From Oncomelania hupensis (taxonomy: Eukaryota > Mollusca > Gastropoda > Littorinimorpha > Pomatiopsidae), in contig CM072522.1 in NCBI GenBank assembly GCA_036898135.1, positions 32,475,951-32,539,950 of the forward strand: 64,000 nt of DNA, given 5' to 3'. Both the position numbers and the translations under genes were made by a program. Below are positions 50,218 through 62,603 of the stretch, piece after piece; within the stretch, counting starts at the first letter, position 1, and each line of letters opens with the position of its first letter. The notes beneath the pieces were generated by a model. The model was not told the DNA's origin. It saw only the letters and a list, made by a program, of their open reading frames with translations, and searched no databases.

Positions 50218-52881
50218 TCAGCGGTGGGTGGAGGATGCAGCGTTTAGAGATCTTACAGTTTGAGGGTAAAAGGAATCTTTAAAGCGGGAAGTGTGGGATC
50301 TGAAAGATCGAAAGCGGCGGCCAGAGGGGAGAAGTTCGAACAGGGGGTGGGAAGGGTCAGGGAGGATCTCGTCGGCTCTTTTGAGAGAACGCGTCGAGTA
50401 GATGGAGGCCAGAGAGGGGAGCTGGAGGAGAATGTCTATGGAAAGGCCAAACTTCCTCAGCTGTCTGAGGAAGTACAGTCGTTGATGGGCCCGCTTCACG
50501 ATGGTGTCAATGTTGGCACCCCAGCTGAGGTCGTCGGAGATGAGGGAACCCAGGAACTTGAACGAGTCCACTGTGTCGATGGCTTGTCCATTGATGAGCA
50601 GTGGATCTTTGGGGTCCTGGTTCCTGCGGTAGTCCAAAATCATCACGACAGTCTTGGAGGTGTTCAGTTCGAGGTTGTTGTCTTCGCACCACGACACCAA
50701 GCGGACGACTTCCTGGCGGTATGTTGTTTCGTCGCTGTTGGAGATGATGCCCTCAACCGTGGTGTCGTCAGCGAACTACACGAGCTGAACACTGTCAGCA
50801 TGGGACACACAGTCATTGGTGAAGAGGCAGTAGAGGAGAGGAGAGGCGAGAAGACACACCCTTGCGCCGTGCCCGTGTTGAGAATAAGGGTTTTGGAAAG
50901 GTTGGAGCCGATCTTGAAAGTCTGAGGGCGATAGAGAAGAACGTTCAGGAGCCAGTGACAGGTGGAGAGAGGAAGATCGAAGGAGCAGAGCTTGTCGAAG
51001 AGTTTCTGGGGGATGACGGTGTTGAAGGCACTGCTGAAGTCGATAAACAGAAGTCGGGCGTATCGGTCGGAAGACTCGAGGTGTTGGAGGACGAAGTGCA
51101 GAGCCAAGGCGACGGCATCGTCCACAGACCGGTTGGCGCGATAAGCGAACTGTAGAGGGTCCATCTTCTCCGTGGTGAGAGCCTGCAGGTGCCGGAGGAC
51201 TAGTCGTTCCAGCTCTTTTATCACCACAGAGGTCAGCGCCACCGGTCTGTAGTCGTTGAGGGACGCCACCTTGGCCTTCTTCGGCACACTGACTCAACCA
51301 AAGCTTTTAGGTTTTGAAGCTAGTTCAGCCAGGCTAGCTATAAATAGCTTTGCCAGTGCTCTTCTATCCTTTCCTTTCACTGAAAGGGAGGGTGTAGGCA
51401 AGCTATAAATAGCCCGCAGGCAGCAAAATGTGGGAGAACCTAAGAGTGCTGCTCACATAGGCATTGAGCTGCTGTGTCGGGACGGGGATGATGGTAGAAG
51501 TCTTAAAGCAGAGGGGGACAGTGGACAATTCGAGAGAGAAGTTGAAGAGGGAGGTGAAGATGGGGGCGAGTTGATGGGAGCAGTGGCGGAGAGTGGAGCA
51601 CGATACCCCGTCGGGGCCAGCCTCCTTCCTGCAGTTCTGCCGGCTAAACAGCCGCCGCACCTCCGATTCTTCAATGACGAAGGGCGGGGGCAATGAAGAG
51701 GCAGGGTCGGGGGGCGTGACGGTGACGGGGGTAGTGTTCTGCCGATCGAACCGAGCGTAGAACTCGTTGAGCTGGTCAGGGAGGTCTTTGTTGTCTGCGT
51801 CAGCAGGAGGGACCTTTTTCTTGATGTTGGTGATGGTCTGCAGGCCCTGCCAGACTGCGCGAGCGCTGCCGGACTGGAATTGTGCTTCCAGCTTCTGGCG
51901 ATACTGCCACTTGGCCGCGCGGATTGCTTTCTGCAGTTCACGCTTGGCGTGTCGGTAGGCCGTCTGGTCTCCGCTCCTGTGTGCCTCCTCCTTGGCCTTC
52001 ACCTTTGCCTTGAGGGCGCCGTTGAACCAGGGCTTGTCGTTGGGCCACACCCTGACCTGCTTGGTGGGGATGCAGGATGCCGCGCAGAAGCTGATGTACG
52101 CTGTTATCACATGAGCTCGCTCGTCGAAGTTGGCGCAGGGGTCTGTTAACGCGTCCCAGTCCGTGCAGTCCAGGCAGCCCTGCAGTTGTTCAATGGACTC
52201 CTGGTCCCAGCGCTTCATGGTACGTTGCTGGGGTTTGGCAGACTTGAGTTTCTGTCGATAGGCGGGGAGGAGGTGGATGAAGTTGTGGTCGGAGTTGCCG
52301 AGAGGGGGGCGTGCTACGGCGCTGTAGGCGCCACTGATGGTACTGTAGCACAGGTCGAGGGTTGTCTCATATCTTGTTTGGCATTTGACATGCTGCTTGT
52401 AGCGGGGTAGGGGCTTACTGAGGGAGTTGTGATTAAAATCACCAAGGACGATGACATGGGCGTCGGGGTCTGAGTTCTCAATGGCAGTGATTTGTTTGGA
52501 TAGTTCACTGAGGGCGTTGGTGGGGTTGGCAGCGAGGTGGATGTAGACTCCCACTAGCACAATGGAGGAGAATTCACGGGGGAGATAGAAGGGGCGACAC
52601 TTGAGGAAGATAGTTTCAAGGTGGGGGGAGCAGAAGGTGGACAGAACAGTGTTGTCGGTGCACCAGCGATCGTTAATCATGAAGCAGACGCCGCCTCCGT
52701 CCATCTTTCCAGATAGTACGAGGTTGCGGTCGGCACGGAAGATGGAGAAGCCTTGGGGTTGAAAAGCAGCATCGGGGTGGGAGGGTTGAAGCCAGGTTTC
52801 AGTGAGGCATTGTCGCGTCACCCTAGTGGGTTTCGCGACGTTCAGCTCAAACAGCGAGTGAGGGGATAGAAACTCACACAA
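50218..52881 (-). mobile_element. Rex1/CR1-like LINE, 5'-truncated, with inactivating lesions
   Basis: The minus strand carries endonuclease (LTETWLQPSHPDAAFQPQGF; VIVLGDFNHNSL; LGNSDHNFIHL), linker (LQGCLDCTDWDAL; YISFCAASCIPTKQVRVWPN; NEFYARFDRQN) and RT (LNDYRPVALTSVVIKELERL; LQFAYRANRSVDDAVAL; FIDFSSAFNTVIP; NTGTAQGCVFSPLL). Then come a frame change, a stop directly before FADDTTV, and the post-catalytic part to 50218. The order and CTDW/PTKxV/KPWF blocks match Rex1/CR1-group LINEs. The endonuclease start is missing (truncation near 52810). A 193-bp insert splits the RT at 51285-51477. Not functional. Confidence 0.88.
51285..51477. mobile_element. 193-bp MITE-like insert in LINE RT region
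   Basis: Removing 51285-51477 and one CGG (282-284 / 478-480) restores the LINE frame from IIPVP to KKAKVASLNDYRP. Ends CACACTGACTCAA / ACACAGCAGCTCAA are imperfect inverted repeats. It contains GCTATAAATAG twice in opposite settings. The superfamily is uncertain (a 3-bp target would fit Harbinger or CACTA types). Confidence 0.7.
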
Positions 52882-53561
52882 AAGAAATTAACACAAAATG
52901 CCAGATGAACACTCACACTCTTTTATTCAATAAACAAACACGCATACACAGGATAATGGGATACTAAACCACCCTCAACCCCTATCAAGACCCACAACCC
53001 AGTACCTACTAAACAATTACCTATTTCTACACTCCTTCAAGATCTCTCTGCTCTGTTATTGACACCATGAAACTAAAACCTCAAGCATTTAAAAACAAAT
53101 CAGGGATATAGAGAATGTGACGGTGGGTCTATTGTTGCTGGGCTCTGCACAATGGAATGCTATTACCCACGTTTTTCGTCTGCGGGGACCGGCTAGTTAG
53201 GTCGCCCTATGACTAATCTTAATACATTTATTTATTTGGTCAAGTCTGTGTGAGGATATGGTTAAAGAGATAGGGAGAAACAGGTAAAGATTCGCTGACA
53301 CACTACCTCTCACACGGCGATGAAACATAGGTAGTCCAGCCACTTGTTAACAGTAAATATCACACATTTATCTCCTCTACTCTATACTAATTCTAATCAC
53401 TATATTAACTTAAATGTTCCAAACGTAATACAGCTCTGATTAACGTAACAATTCAAATTCACTGTGAGTGGTTCGTAGAATGCGTAAATTTAAGTCCCCG
53501 GACACAGAGTCTATAGAGTCTAGGATTGTCTATGATTCATTGGTCAAGCGAGCCAATGGAA
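52882..53561. other. No gene seen
   Basis: Mixed sequence; CTTTTATTCAATAAACAAAC and nearby stretches look LTR- or repeat-like, but no partner or target duplication was found. Confidence 0.35.
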
Positions 53562-54660
53562 TCCTATCCTATCCTTTAACTCGAAAGTCGTTGGGGCACC
53601 ACAGATGATCGTTTAACCAGCATACTCCATCTTTCTCTGTCCTCAGCAACCATCATGGCTTCGCTTAGTGTCAAACCAGTCCATTCTCGAATGTTGTCCT
53701 CCCATCTCTTTTTCTGTCTACCTCTTCTTCTGTTTCCTTGCACCGTGCCTTGCAGGTTAGTCTTTGCATGGCTTGATGCTCTGGTGATGTGGCAATACCA
53801 TCGGGGTTTCCGTTTCTTCACCACTGTGAGCATGCCATCGTGTTGTCCAATGCCTTGTGTGATGGTCTGTCGGACTTTGTAGTTGGTGATGTGCTGGGTA
53901 TAGGAAATGCCCAGAAGTCTTTTGAAGCACCTCATCTCCATGCTTTGTATTCTTCGTTGTAGATCTGCTGTGAGGGTCCATGTTTTGCAAGTGTACAGGA
54001 AGATGGAAATGACAAGGGAACGCAGGAGCCTTACCTTGGAGTGTATACTGATGGTCCTGTCTTTCCAAATGGGCTTCAACCTTGTCAGGGCAGCAGTTGT
54101 TTGTGCAATTCTGGAGAGGACTCAGGACCCATTGTCTGATACAATGGCTCCTAAATATTTGAAGCTTTTTTTACCGTGTCGAGGGATTTGCCTTGGACTT
54201 TGATGTCCGTGTTGATGCCATTGGTGTTGTTGGTCATCATTTTGGGCTTCTCTGCACTTATTTCTATTCCAAAGGCTCTAGAGGTGATGTCAAGTCTCTG
54301 TACCAGCTGATGAAGTTCTTGTTCTTTTCCAGCCAATCCATCAATGTTATTCGCAAAACGGAGGTTGGAGATTGCTCTGCCCCCTATGCTGACTATGCCT
54401 TCGTGATCTGTAAGGGCATTTGACATGATGCGCTCCAGGAAGATGTTGAAGAGTGTTGGAGAGAGTAGGCATCCTTGACGCACTCCTATTGTTGTTCTGA
54501 ACCAGTCCCCGACGGCGCTGTTGTGGTGGACTGCACTGATAGTCTTGTCATACAGATTTTTGATGACTTCAATAATGTTAGGGCTGATGTTGTACACTCT
54601 CATGGTTGCCCACAGAGCTGTATGCCAGACTTGGTCAAACGCTGTCTTGAAGTCTATAGA
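53562..54660 (-). mobile_element. RTE-like LINE copy with mutated RT active site (FANN)
   Basis: The minus strand reads IDFKTAFDQVWHTALWATMR (RT), VRQGCLLSPTLFNIFLERIM, then SNLRFANNIDGLAG where sister copies read FADDIDGLAG. A frame break follows near 54160, then the C-terminal region LKPIWKDRTISIHS... to the (TATCC)n tail at 53562. 5'-truncated at the left part of the RT. Confidence 0.88.
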
Positions 54661-56536
54661 GGATGCTTCGACTGCACTGATTGGGCGGTATTTGTAGACT
54701 CAGGAAGTGATGTTGAACTGACAGACTATGTAACTGATTATGTTTCTTTCTGTGTTGACAACATAGTGCCAAAAAAGACAGAGACAGCATTGTAATAATT
54801 ATATATATACCCTGTCTATGGTAATAATAAACCCAGGGTTACAAAACGCATCAAGCAGGTTTTGAATAAGAAGAAGAGGGTGTTTCAAGACAAAATAGTG
54901 GGGATGTGATGTGGGATGTTCAGAGGGTGGTTCAGAGTGTGATCAGGAAGGGGAAGAAAGAGTACAGGGAAAAAGTGGAGGGACACTTCACGGGAAACAA
55001 TATGAAGAATGCGTGTAGACGTGAGGGACTGATTGTTCAGAACATGATGAGAGGCTGCAAGGGGAAAAAGGGTGGTGAAAAAAGCAGTTCTACGCAGACA
55101 GATGTAAATGCTCTCATCCAGTTTTATGCACGCTTTGATAAGCATGATTTTAGCGTTGAAAGAGAGACAATTAGAGAAAACTTGACTAGTGATAGTGGGC
55201 CTACGGAAGAATTATTATTATTATTATTGTTGTTTTTATTTTATTGTAATATTATGTTATATGTGTTGTAATGACAGGATGTACAATGGATGAATGCGAG
55301 TGGGTGCGCAATGAGTCACAATGTGAGATTTGCTCGATATAAGTACCATTTATTATTATTATTATTATTAAGAAGAATCCCCTATTGTAGTGACGGAAGA
55401 AGAGGTGATGAGAGGGTTGAAGTGGGTCATCGCTATTAAAGTGGGAGAACCAGACGGGATGAAGCCTCGAGTACTAAAACATTGTGCTGAGGAACTTAGT
55501 TACATATTTTCAGTTATTTTTAATAAATCTCTTAATGTTTGTTAAGTAGGCTACCAGTACTGTGGAGTGTCGGGGTGTTGGATAGCGCAGTGGTTGCAGC
55601 ACTCGCTACTGTGTCGCAAGTTAAGCAACGTCCAGTGCGGTTAGAACTTGGATGGGTGACTGCAAAACGTGAAGCGACAAATAACAATGCCCCCAGTTGA
55701 CTCAACTCTGAACTGTGACTGAGTACCTACTCTCTTAAGGGTGGGGAAGGTAAAGCAGCGAGGGAGAGAGATGGGCATCACCCTCATTACGCTGGCCCAA
55801 GATAAGTGTGATCTCCAACATCACGCTCCCCTACGGCCACAAGGCTATGGGACTACCTTTACCTTTACACCTACTGTGGAAAACCTCATGCATTGTGCCT
55901 ATTCCATTGTGCCTGTGCAGACCTTGAACGATCTGAGGCCTGTAGCACTGACTTCTGTATGCATTAATGTTTTTGAAAGGACTGTCTTAGTTAAGCTTAG
56001 TGACTTTGTTTATTGACCCATGTCAGTTTACTTATAGAAGAAATAGGAGTGTTGATGACGCTGTTTTGTATGTTCTTAACAAGATTTATTCTCATTTAGG
56101 CAAGCCTGGTTGTTATGTTCGTTTGATGTTTTTTTTTTTTTTTTTTTTAATTTTCCAGTGCTGTTAACACCATCCAGCCTCATGTAATGGCCGACAAGCT
56201 TTTTAAGATGAATGTTTCAGCTCCCGCCATTCTCTGGATCATGGACTATTTGACGACGTTTGTGAATATGAGAGATAACTTAGTGTCAGACATTGTGTAC
56301 ACGAACACAGGCGATCCACAGGGAACAGTTCTCTCCCATTTTTTGTTTTCTTTGTATACAGCTGATTTTAGAAGTTGTAGCGACTCCTGTCCCATGACAA
56401 AGTTTGCAGACGGGACTGGACTGACTGGACTCTTGATTGAAAAAAGACGACTCTGACGACAGGCGGGAGGTAGATAGGTTTGTTGGCTGGTGTGACGATA
56501 ATTATTTAGAACTTAATATATGCAAAACCAAGGAAA
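54661..56536 (+). mobile_element. Rex1-like LINE remnant, split by a SINE (54661-55566 and 55881-56536)
   Basis: Plus-strand pieces: CFDCTDWAVFVDSG, VTDYVSFCVDNIVPKKT, FYARFDKHDFS, EEEVMRGLKWV...PDGMKPRVLKHC, LNDLRPVALTSVCINVFER, RSVDDAVLYVLNKI, NTGDPQGTVLSHFLFSLYTA, then KFADGTGLTG where FADD is expected. Frames are broken in several places, and ATT microsatellites (55209-55229, 55350-55370) interrupt it. Confidence 0.8.
55567..55871 (+). mobile_element. SINE with tRNA-like and 5S rRNA-like head (305 bp)
   Basis: The 5' part TGGATAGCGCAGTGGTTGCA resembles a tRNA A-box region. It is followed by AGTTAAGCAACGTCCAGTGC and GGTTAGAACTTGGATGGGTG AC, close to the internal promoter region of 5S rRNA. 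The tail is (ACCTTT)n. The 9-bp duplication TACTGTGGA flanks it (55558-55566, 55872-55880). Confidence 0.85.
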
Positions 56537-56538
56537 TG

Positions 56539-57122
56539 ATTACATTACATTACATTACATTATTATTGCTTTAGGTCCAGCGGACTCCTCCGAGCCAAAT
56601 CAGGACCGGACAACCCCTGATCCGCATAAAAGATCTGCTGAAACAACTGTAGTGGCAAAACCGAAAGCTCTCCACCAGCCAGTCACTTTACAATAAAGAC
56701 ATCCCACGCAGGGGACGGCTGACGCTTCACCCCAATTTATCGAACCCCCGTTTACAAAAACAAAATAGAATATAAACATCATTATAAATTATCAACAAAA
56801 CACATGCATATAAAATGCCTACATTGCTAAATAATAACATCATAGGAAGCCCTAGTGACCACCTGGCAGAAAGCGTCCAATATTCCCAAGCTGATCCAAC
56901 AGACCTCATACACAAACAAGGAGTCTTGCCCCGGAAGAGTTTTCAAGAAAAAAGGTAGGAGACTGGTCTAGCGAAGAAGACCATAGTATAGCAGATTGAT
57001 AGAACAGAGCAGGAATGAGAAAGAGCAAATGAGAAAGACAGCGACAGTGGGAATTTAAAGCACTAAATTTCCAGAAAGTTAGGATACTATTTATACTAAA
57101 ACCCCCGGCACCCCAACAGGGG
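56539..57122 (-). mobile_element. R580 copy, full length
   Basis: (ATTAC)n tail at the left, head AAACCCCCGGCACCCCAACA GGGGT at the right. No matching flanks: it separates two different LINEs, so one flank was probably lost. Confidence 0.85.
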
Positions 57123-59222
57123 TAGTCAGAGTGCAAGTCGACTGGTTGACCAAGTTTGGCCAAAATGCGCACCACAACTGGGGGACACATGTGGACCCCA
57201 CTGCAACAACAAGACAAAGACAAAGACTTGGGAGTTTGCCAGATACAACAATCATTACATTACATAATTGTTGCTTAAGGTCCAGCGGACTCTTCCGAGC
57301 CAAATCAGGACCAGACAACCCCCAATCCGCATAAAAGATCTGCTGAAACAACCCTAGTTGGAAAACTGAATGCCCTCCACCAGCCAGTCACTTTACAATA
57401 AAGACATCCCACGCAGGGGACGGCTGAGGCTTCACCCCAACTAATCGAACCCCCGTTTACAAAAACAAAATAGAATACAAACATCATTATAAATTATCAA
57501 CAAAACACATACTTATAAAATGCCTACATTGCTAAATAATAACATCATAGGAAGCCCTAGTGACCACCTGGCAGAAAGCGTCCAATATTCCCAAGCTGAT
57601 CCAACAGACCTCATACACAAACAAGCAGTCTTGTCCCGGAAGAATTTTGAAGAAAAAAGGTAGGAGACTGGTCTAGCGAAGAAGACGATAGTATAGCAGA
57701 TTGATAGAAAAGAGCAGGAATGAGAAAGCAAATGAGAAAGACAGCGACAGTGGGAATTTAAAGCACTAAATTTCCAGAAAGTGGGGATACTATTTATACT
57801 GAAACCCCCGGCACCCCAACGAGGGAGATACAACAATCTGATACTGGCAAACACACTTGGTCTCTAAAAAAAATCCAGACGATGGACATGGCACAGTCCC
57901 GGCGGGGAGCATCACACCCAGATGGACTACATCATGGTCAAGACATGCTTCAGATCAAGCATCAACATTTGCAGACACGCACTTTTCCAGGAGCAGACAT
58001 TGGAAGTGACCATGATCTCGTGATGATGTCCTTCCGGCTCCACTTGAAGAGATAAAAAGCAGTCAAGTGCATCAGACTGAAGTTCGACATGGACAAACCG
58101 CAAGACCCGGAGGTGGCAAAAATATTCCAAGCCACAATTGGAGGGAAATTTGCACCACTGCTCATTTTGGGAGCTGGTGATGAAGATGTCAACACCGTGA
58201 CCACCACCTTCAACTCAGCTGTGACAGATGCCACCATGGAGATCCTTGGCAAGCACCGCCCTAAGAAAATACCATGGATCACACCTGAACTTTTGTACCT
58301 GTGTGATAAACAAAGAGAGATTAAAAAGAAAAAAAAAAACACCTGACAAGGGGCTGATTCCTCCCGAAAAATCAACAATGACATCCAAAAAGGCACGTGT
58401 GCAGCAAAGGAGAACTGGATAGAAGATCAATGCCAGGAAATAGAAAACAGTCTGAACAAGAACAACAGCAAGATGGCCTACCAGACTGTGAAGCGGCTGG
58501 CAAGAGTTAAACAGCCCAAGATCTCTACGATCCAAAGCAAGTCTGGCATATGCCTTACAGAAATAAGTGCAGTTTAGACCAAAGTTATGACCAACTACAT
58601 CAATGGCATCAACATGGACATCGAAGGTCAAGGCCAGTCCCTCAACACAGTTCATAGCTTCAAATATTTAGGAGCCATTGTATCAGACAATGTATCCCGA
58701 CAAGCAGTCCTCTTCACAAATTGCCGCCCTGACAAGGTTGAAGCTCATTTGGAAAGACAGGATCACCAGTCTACACCGGTAAGGCTGCTGCGCTCCCTTG
58801 TAACCCATCTTGCGAAACATGGACCCTCACAGCAGATCTACAACGAAGAATATGGAGATGAGGTGCTACAGAAGACTTCTAGGCATTTCCTATACCCAGC
58901 ACATCACCAACAACAAAGTCTGACAGACCGTCACACAAGCCATTGGACAACATGATGATATGCTCACAGTGGTGAAGAAACAGAATCTCCGATGGTGTGG
59001 CCACCAGAGCATCGGACCTTGCAAAGACCATCCTGCAAGGTACAGTGCAAGGAGGCAGAAGGAGGGAGACAGAAAAGAAGTTGGAGAACATTCAAGAATG
59101 GATTTGCTTGATACTGAAAGAAGCCATGAGGGTTGCTAAGGACAGATTAAGATGGAGTATGCTGGTTGAACGATCATCTGTGATGCCCCAACGACCTTCG
59201 AGTTACGGGATAGAATAGGATA
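57123..59222 (+). mobile_element. RTE-like LINE copy, RT core deleted, split by R580 (57123-57253, 57839-59222)
   Basis: Pieces: endonuclease end (RHALFQEQTLEVTMIS-like and adjacent frames near 57950), linker (FQATIGGKFAPLLILGAGDE; LGKHRPKKIPWITPELLYLC), then directly after TEISA the post-catalytic NYINGINMDIEGQGQSLNTV HSFKYLGAIVSDN. The whole catalytic RT segment is missing. It ends in GGGATAGAATAGGATA. Confidence 0.82.
57254..57825 (-). mobile_element. R580 copy, full length, 13-bp target duplication
   Basis: AGATACAACAATC at 57241-57253 and 57826-57838. Tail at the left, head AAACCCCCGGCACCCCAACG AGGG at the right. Removal joins the RTE endonuclease region. Confidence 0.93.
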
Positions 59223-59225
59223 AGA

Positions 59226-60471
59226 AGGTCGGTGCTTGTTTTTAACATCAAGGTATAAACATTTTAAATTGTATTAAACACAACACACACATAAACACAT
59301 GCATACACAAAGAATACGCATTTATATGGTATATATTTACGCATTGTCATATTGCTTTCTTATTCATTCACCCATCATAAACAAGCAATAACAATAAATT
59401 TCTTTTATATAATTATGTCGTTATATTAATTTTTGTTCATACTAATTCCTTTATTTTAATTTTAAGTTAATTTGTCTATAATTTAATATGCTGTCTAATA
59501 TCACAGATATTTACGCGTCAACACTATAATTAAACTTTGTTACAGACGATGCTTTGCCGTATGCTAGAGATAGTAGCGATGCTACTGCACATATGCCGCG
59601 TGGTTGTTTATAGCAAGGGCCACATCATTCCGCAGTTAGTAGATGCCCGACATGCATGCTGATCCGACGGTATTTTGTGTTCTCTCCGAGTTTTATAACC
59701 GGTGGGGCTGAAAAAAATGTCTTCTACAAACACTCCTTCTTTAAGCTATGAGGCTCTGCTTAAAGAATCTTAGGAAGATATTTGCAAACTACAGCAGCTT
59801 GTCGAGCCAAGAAAGTGAAGAAATGTGTAAACAAGAAAATTGAGTGAAGTAGAAAAAGATATTTAAAATAAATTAACACTTAGAATATTACAAGAACATA
59901 GTAGCTCAACTTACACCTACACACAAATTTGGAAGTGCTTGAAAAGACCTACAGAAACTTCATAAACCTAAGACAAGCATATAGTTTTTTTATTTTAAAA
60001 AAATGAAAAATAAGAAGTACGTGTTGATGATTTAAACAAATTGTTGAACAAAAAATTAGTCAACATTGACACACACGTTGAGACAACTACAAAAATACAA
60101 CAACAAATTGAACAAGCAAGAACTAGTTTAGATTTTATTCCTCACATGAAGAAAGGAGCCAACACCTGTATTAAAAAGTCAAACAATTCATTTTTAACTT
60201 TTGTTTGGAGAATGGCTAAAAAAGGCATTTATAAAGGTGACAGCCAAAAAAAAAAGGAAACCTGGAGTAAATTTGTAATAAACAATTAAATTTTGATTTC
60301 TTAGTCACTAGCAAATCTGCTTCATAAAATTGTATTTTTTTAAAAACAAATATTCTAAATTGTATAACTTAAATATTTTATTGAAAGTACTGTACAACAT
60401 GAGTAAAGTGATTGCAAAACATTTAGCCCATAATAACGCTTATAGAGAAACATTGAGTTAAATCAACTAAC
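59226..60471. other. No intact gene; decayed short frames
   Basis: AT-rich. At 59720 a start (MSSTNTPSLSYEALLKES) reaches a stop after 18 codons, followed by further broken frames. 60041-60289 is an 82-codon open frame of unknown origin (QIEQARTSLDFIPHMKKGAN). It may be a degraded transposon; nothing recognised. Confidence 0.35.
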
Positions 60472-60486
60472 AAAAACATTGCAGGT

Positions 60487-60738
60487 TTTGATTGATTGAT
60501 TGATTGTTGCTTTAGGTCCAGCGGACTCTTCCGAGCCAAACCAGGACCGGACAACCCCCGATCCGCATAAAAGATCTGCTGAAACAACCCTAGTGGGAAA
60601 ATTGAATGCCCTCCACCGGCCAGTCACTTTACAATAAAGACATCCCACGCAGGGGACGGCTGAGGCTTTACCCCAACTAATCAAACCCCCGGTTACAAAA
60701 ACAAAATAGAATACAAACATCATTATAAATTATCAACA
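60487..60738 (-). mobile_element. 5'-truncated R580 (ATTG-tail subfamily), 15-bp target duplication
   Basis: AAAAACATTGCAGGT at 60472-60486 and 60739-60753. The (TGAT)n tail is at the left. The body stops at ATTATCAAC, halfway to the head. Confidence 0.9.
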
Positions 60739-60753
60739 AAAAACATTGCAGGT

Positions 60754-61480
60754 GGCAGTCAGGCTACAACCCATTGATCAACAATAAAAGCTTTCAGGAA
60801 TTTTGACAAGCGTCAACAACCCTCTCATCATGTTTCTCTTCAGCTCAAACCTGTATTTCAACCAGTCATCAAGCCTATGCCTATAAATAGTAATTGTGTC
60901 AACGGTTGGCGAGTTTGATTGGGTCCAGTTTTACCACTAAAAATAACTAATCACATCCTCAACCACAAGGTACCTACCTAATCAACTACCAAGAATGAAC
61001 TCTACAACTTTGAACTTTAAGGGGGTCATAAGACATAACCTTTGACTCCAGCAGATCTAAAAAAAAAAAGTATGCAAATCCCTTTTTCTCACCCCCCTTA
61101 CACGCACAACAATTACTCATTACAACAGGCAAATATGAAACTTTACCCACTACCCTCCTCACCTACCCCCACCCCCTCACCCTTCCAGTTACTTTTACCC
61201 TCACCCCCCTTTATTTACCTCACACCTTACCCTCACTACCTTTTCCCCATCCTCACATGCACCCCACTTACAAATTTGCATTCCAGGCATTTTGAGACTC
61301 ACCCCCCCTGAAAGATTGTTGGGGTGGGGAGATTATACACGCACACACACACATCACTCACGTGCATACTCTTTCTTTGCCTTAGAAAGGCAAGGCTGCC
61401 TATTACATTATGGTGTTCATTCTCCATTCACAGACTGCATACCCATACTGTCAGGGTTCACTAGTTGCAGTTACAGTATT
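60754..61480. other. No gene seen; C-rich pyrimidine stretch
   Basis: 61086-61290 is rich in ACCCCC/CTCACC tracts. No coding or repeat family recognised. Confidence 0.5.
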
Positions 61481-62603
61481 CAGAGGTGCCTACCCCCAGT
61501 CTGACCATTTGTGTACTGGCTGCACGAAAAATGTGTAATTTGTGTAATGAGAGATTTCACGCAACTCGCAACATTTGATCAAAGAATTATTGTCATGAAA
61601 ACTGCCACATTCACAAAACATCAATTCATACTAATTCCAGCTCACCATTTTAATCCTCATGAAACAAAATAATTTAGAACTCAACAAGTTGTGGTCACAA
61701 ATGCACACTAATATATTATTTTTTGTGTTGCATTTTACTCCATAACCCACCAAAAGATCATATTGTCCAACAATTAATTAATATGAATTATGAATATATA
61801 TTATATATAAATGCATCATTATTTTCGTATATTCTGCTGAAACTGGCAACACTTTTTGCTTTCTGAGCATACTAGAGTGTTCTGCATTCTGTTGTGTAAA
61901 TACAGTGCCTTTTTATCCACTTTGAATTAATTTTAGACACCTGAGCCACTTTTAGGAAACACGCGTTTTATTTGTATGTGAACACTTTGAACAGTTAAAT
62001 GAGTGCCTTAATATTGACCGATTTAAACCATTTAATTTTTTTTTAATCTTCTAAAGGTTTGTACTATATAATAAAAACAAAATAAAACATCCTGAACCAA
62101 AATAAAATGTTCGTCCGTAATACCTAATCTAAGTGTCGCTGAATGTCGTATGCAGAGAAATGCTGAACTCTTTGTTGCAGTGAGCATAATGAACTCCTTT
62201 CGAAGATTCGATTATTCCTCAAAAACGTTCACGGTATTCGCGTAAGAAATGTCGCGCTTTTTGCTCACTTGCAACCTTACCCCGCTTTTCTTCAGACTTG
62301 CTCTCATCGTCACTCTCGATGTCTCGTGTAAACGCTTTCGCGACATCATGTTTAGCACAATGGAGGATACAAAGTCTCGCACTACCTCTCATGCATGAGA
62401 TTTCACTTTTGCGCATGCGCTCTATGGTCAGCAAGTAAAGGAAATAGCAGATCGGAACATATATAAAATCAGTGCGTAAAAAAAGGTGTGTTTTTTTTTG
62501 GTACACCACGAAAATGAGTATTTTTAAGGAATCGCTCGTATTGTCGTATTTTATGTTGAAAATTCGTAAAAATACGCGCCAGCGCGTACGGTAGGAACCT
62601 CTG
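61481..62603 (-). mobile_element. hAT-like deletion derivative, copy 4 (1123 bp) with BED-type remnant
   Basis: Termini CAGAGGTGCCTACC / CAGAGGTTCCTACC, exact 6-bp duplication AGTATT (61475-61480, 62604-62609). The minus strand near 62350 reads AFTRDIESDDESKSEEKRGK, then FLREYRERF. After a stop, HYAHCNKEFSIS and AYDIQRHLD follow in neighbouring frames. The same acidic start plus C..C/H-type finger layout is seen in copy 3. Confidence 0.85.

Noticed and set aside
50260..50925. 221-codon plus-strand frame
   Set aside because: Antisense to the Rex1-like LINE, with no recognisable protein features.
52882..53561. Possible second LTR
   Set aside because: Some LTR-like words, but no TG..CA ends, partner LTR or target duplication.
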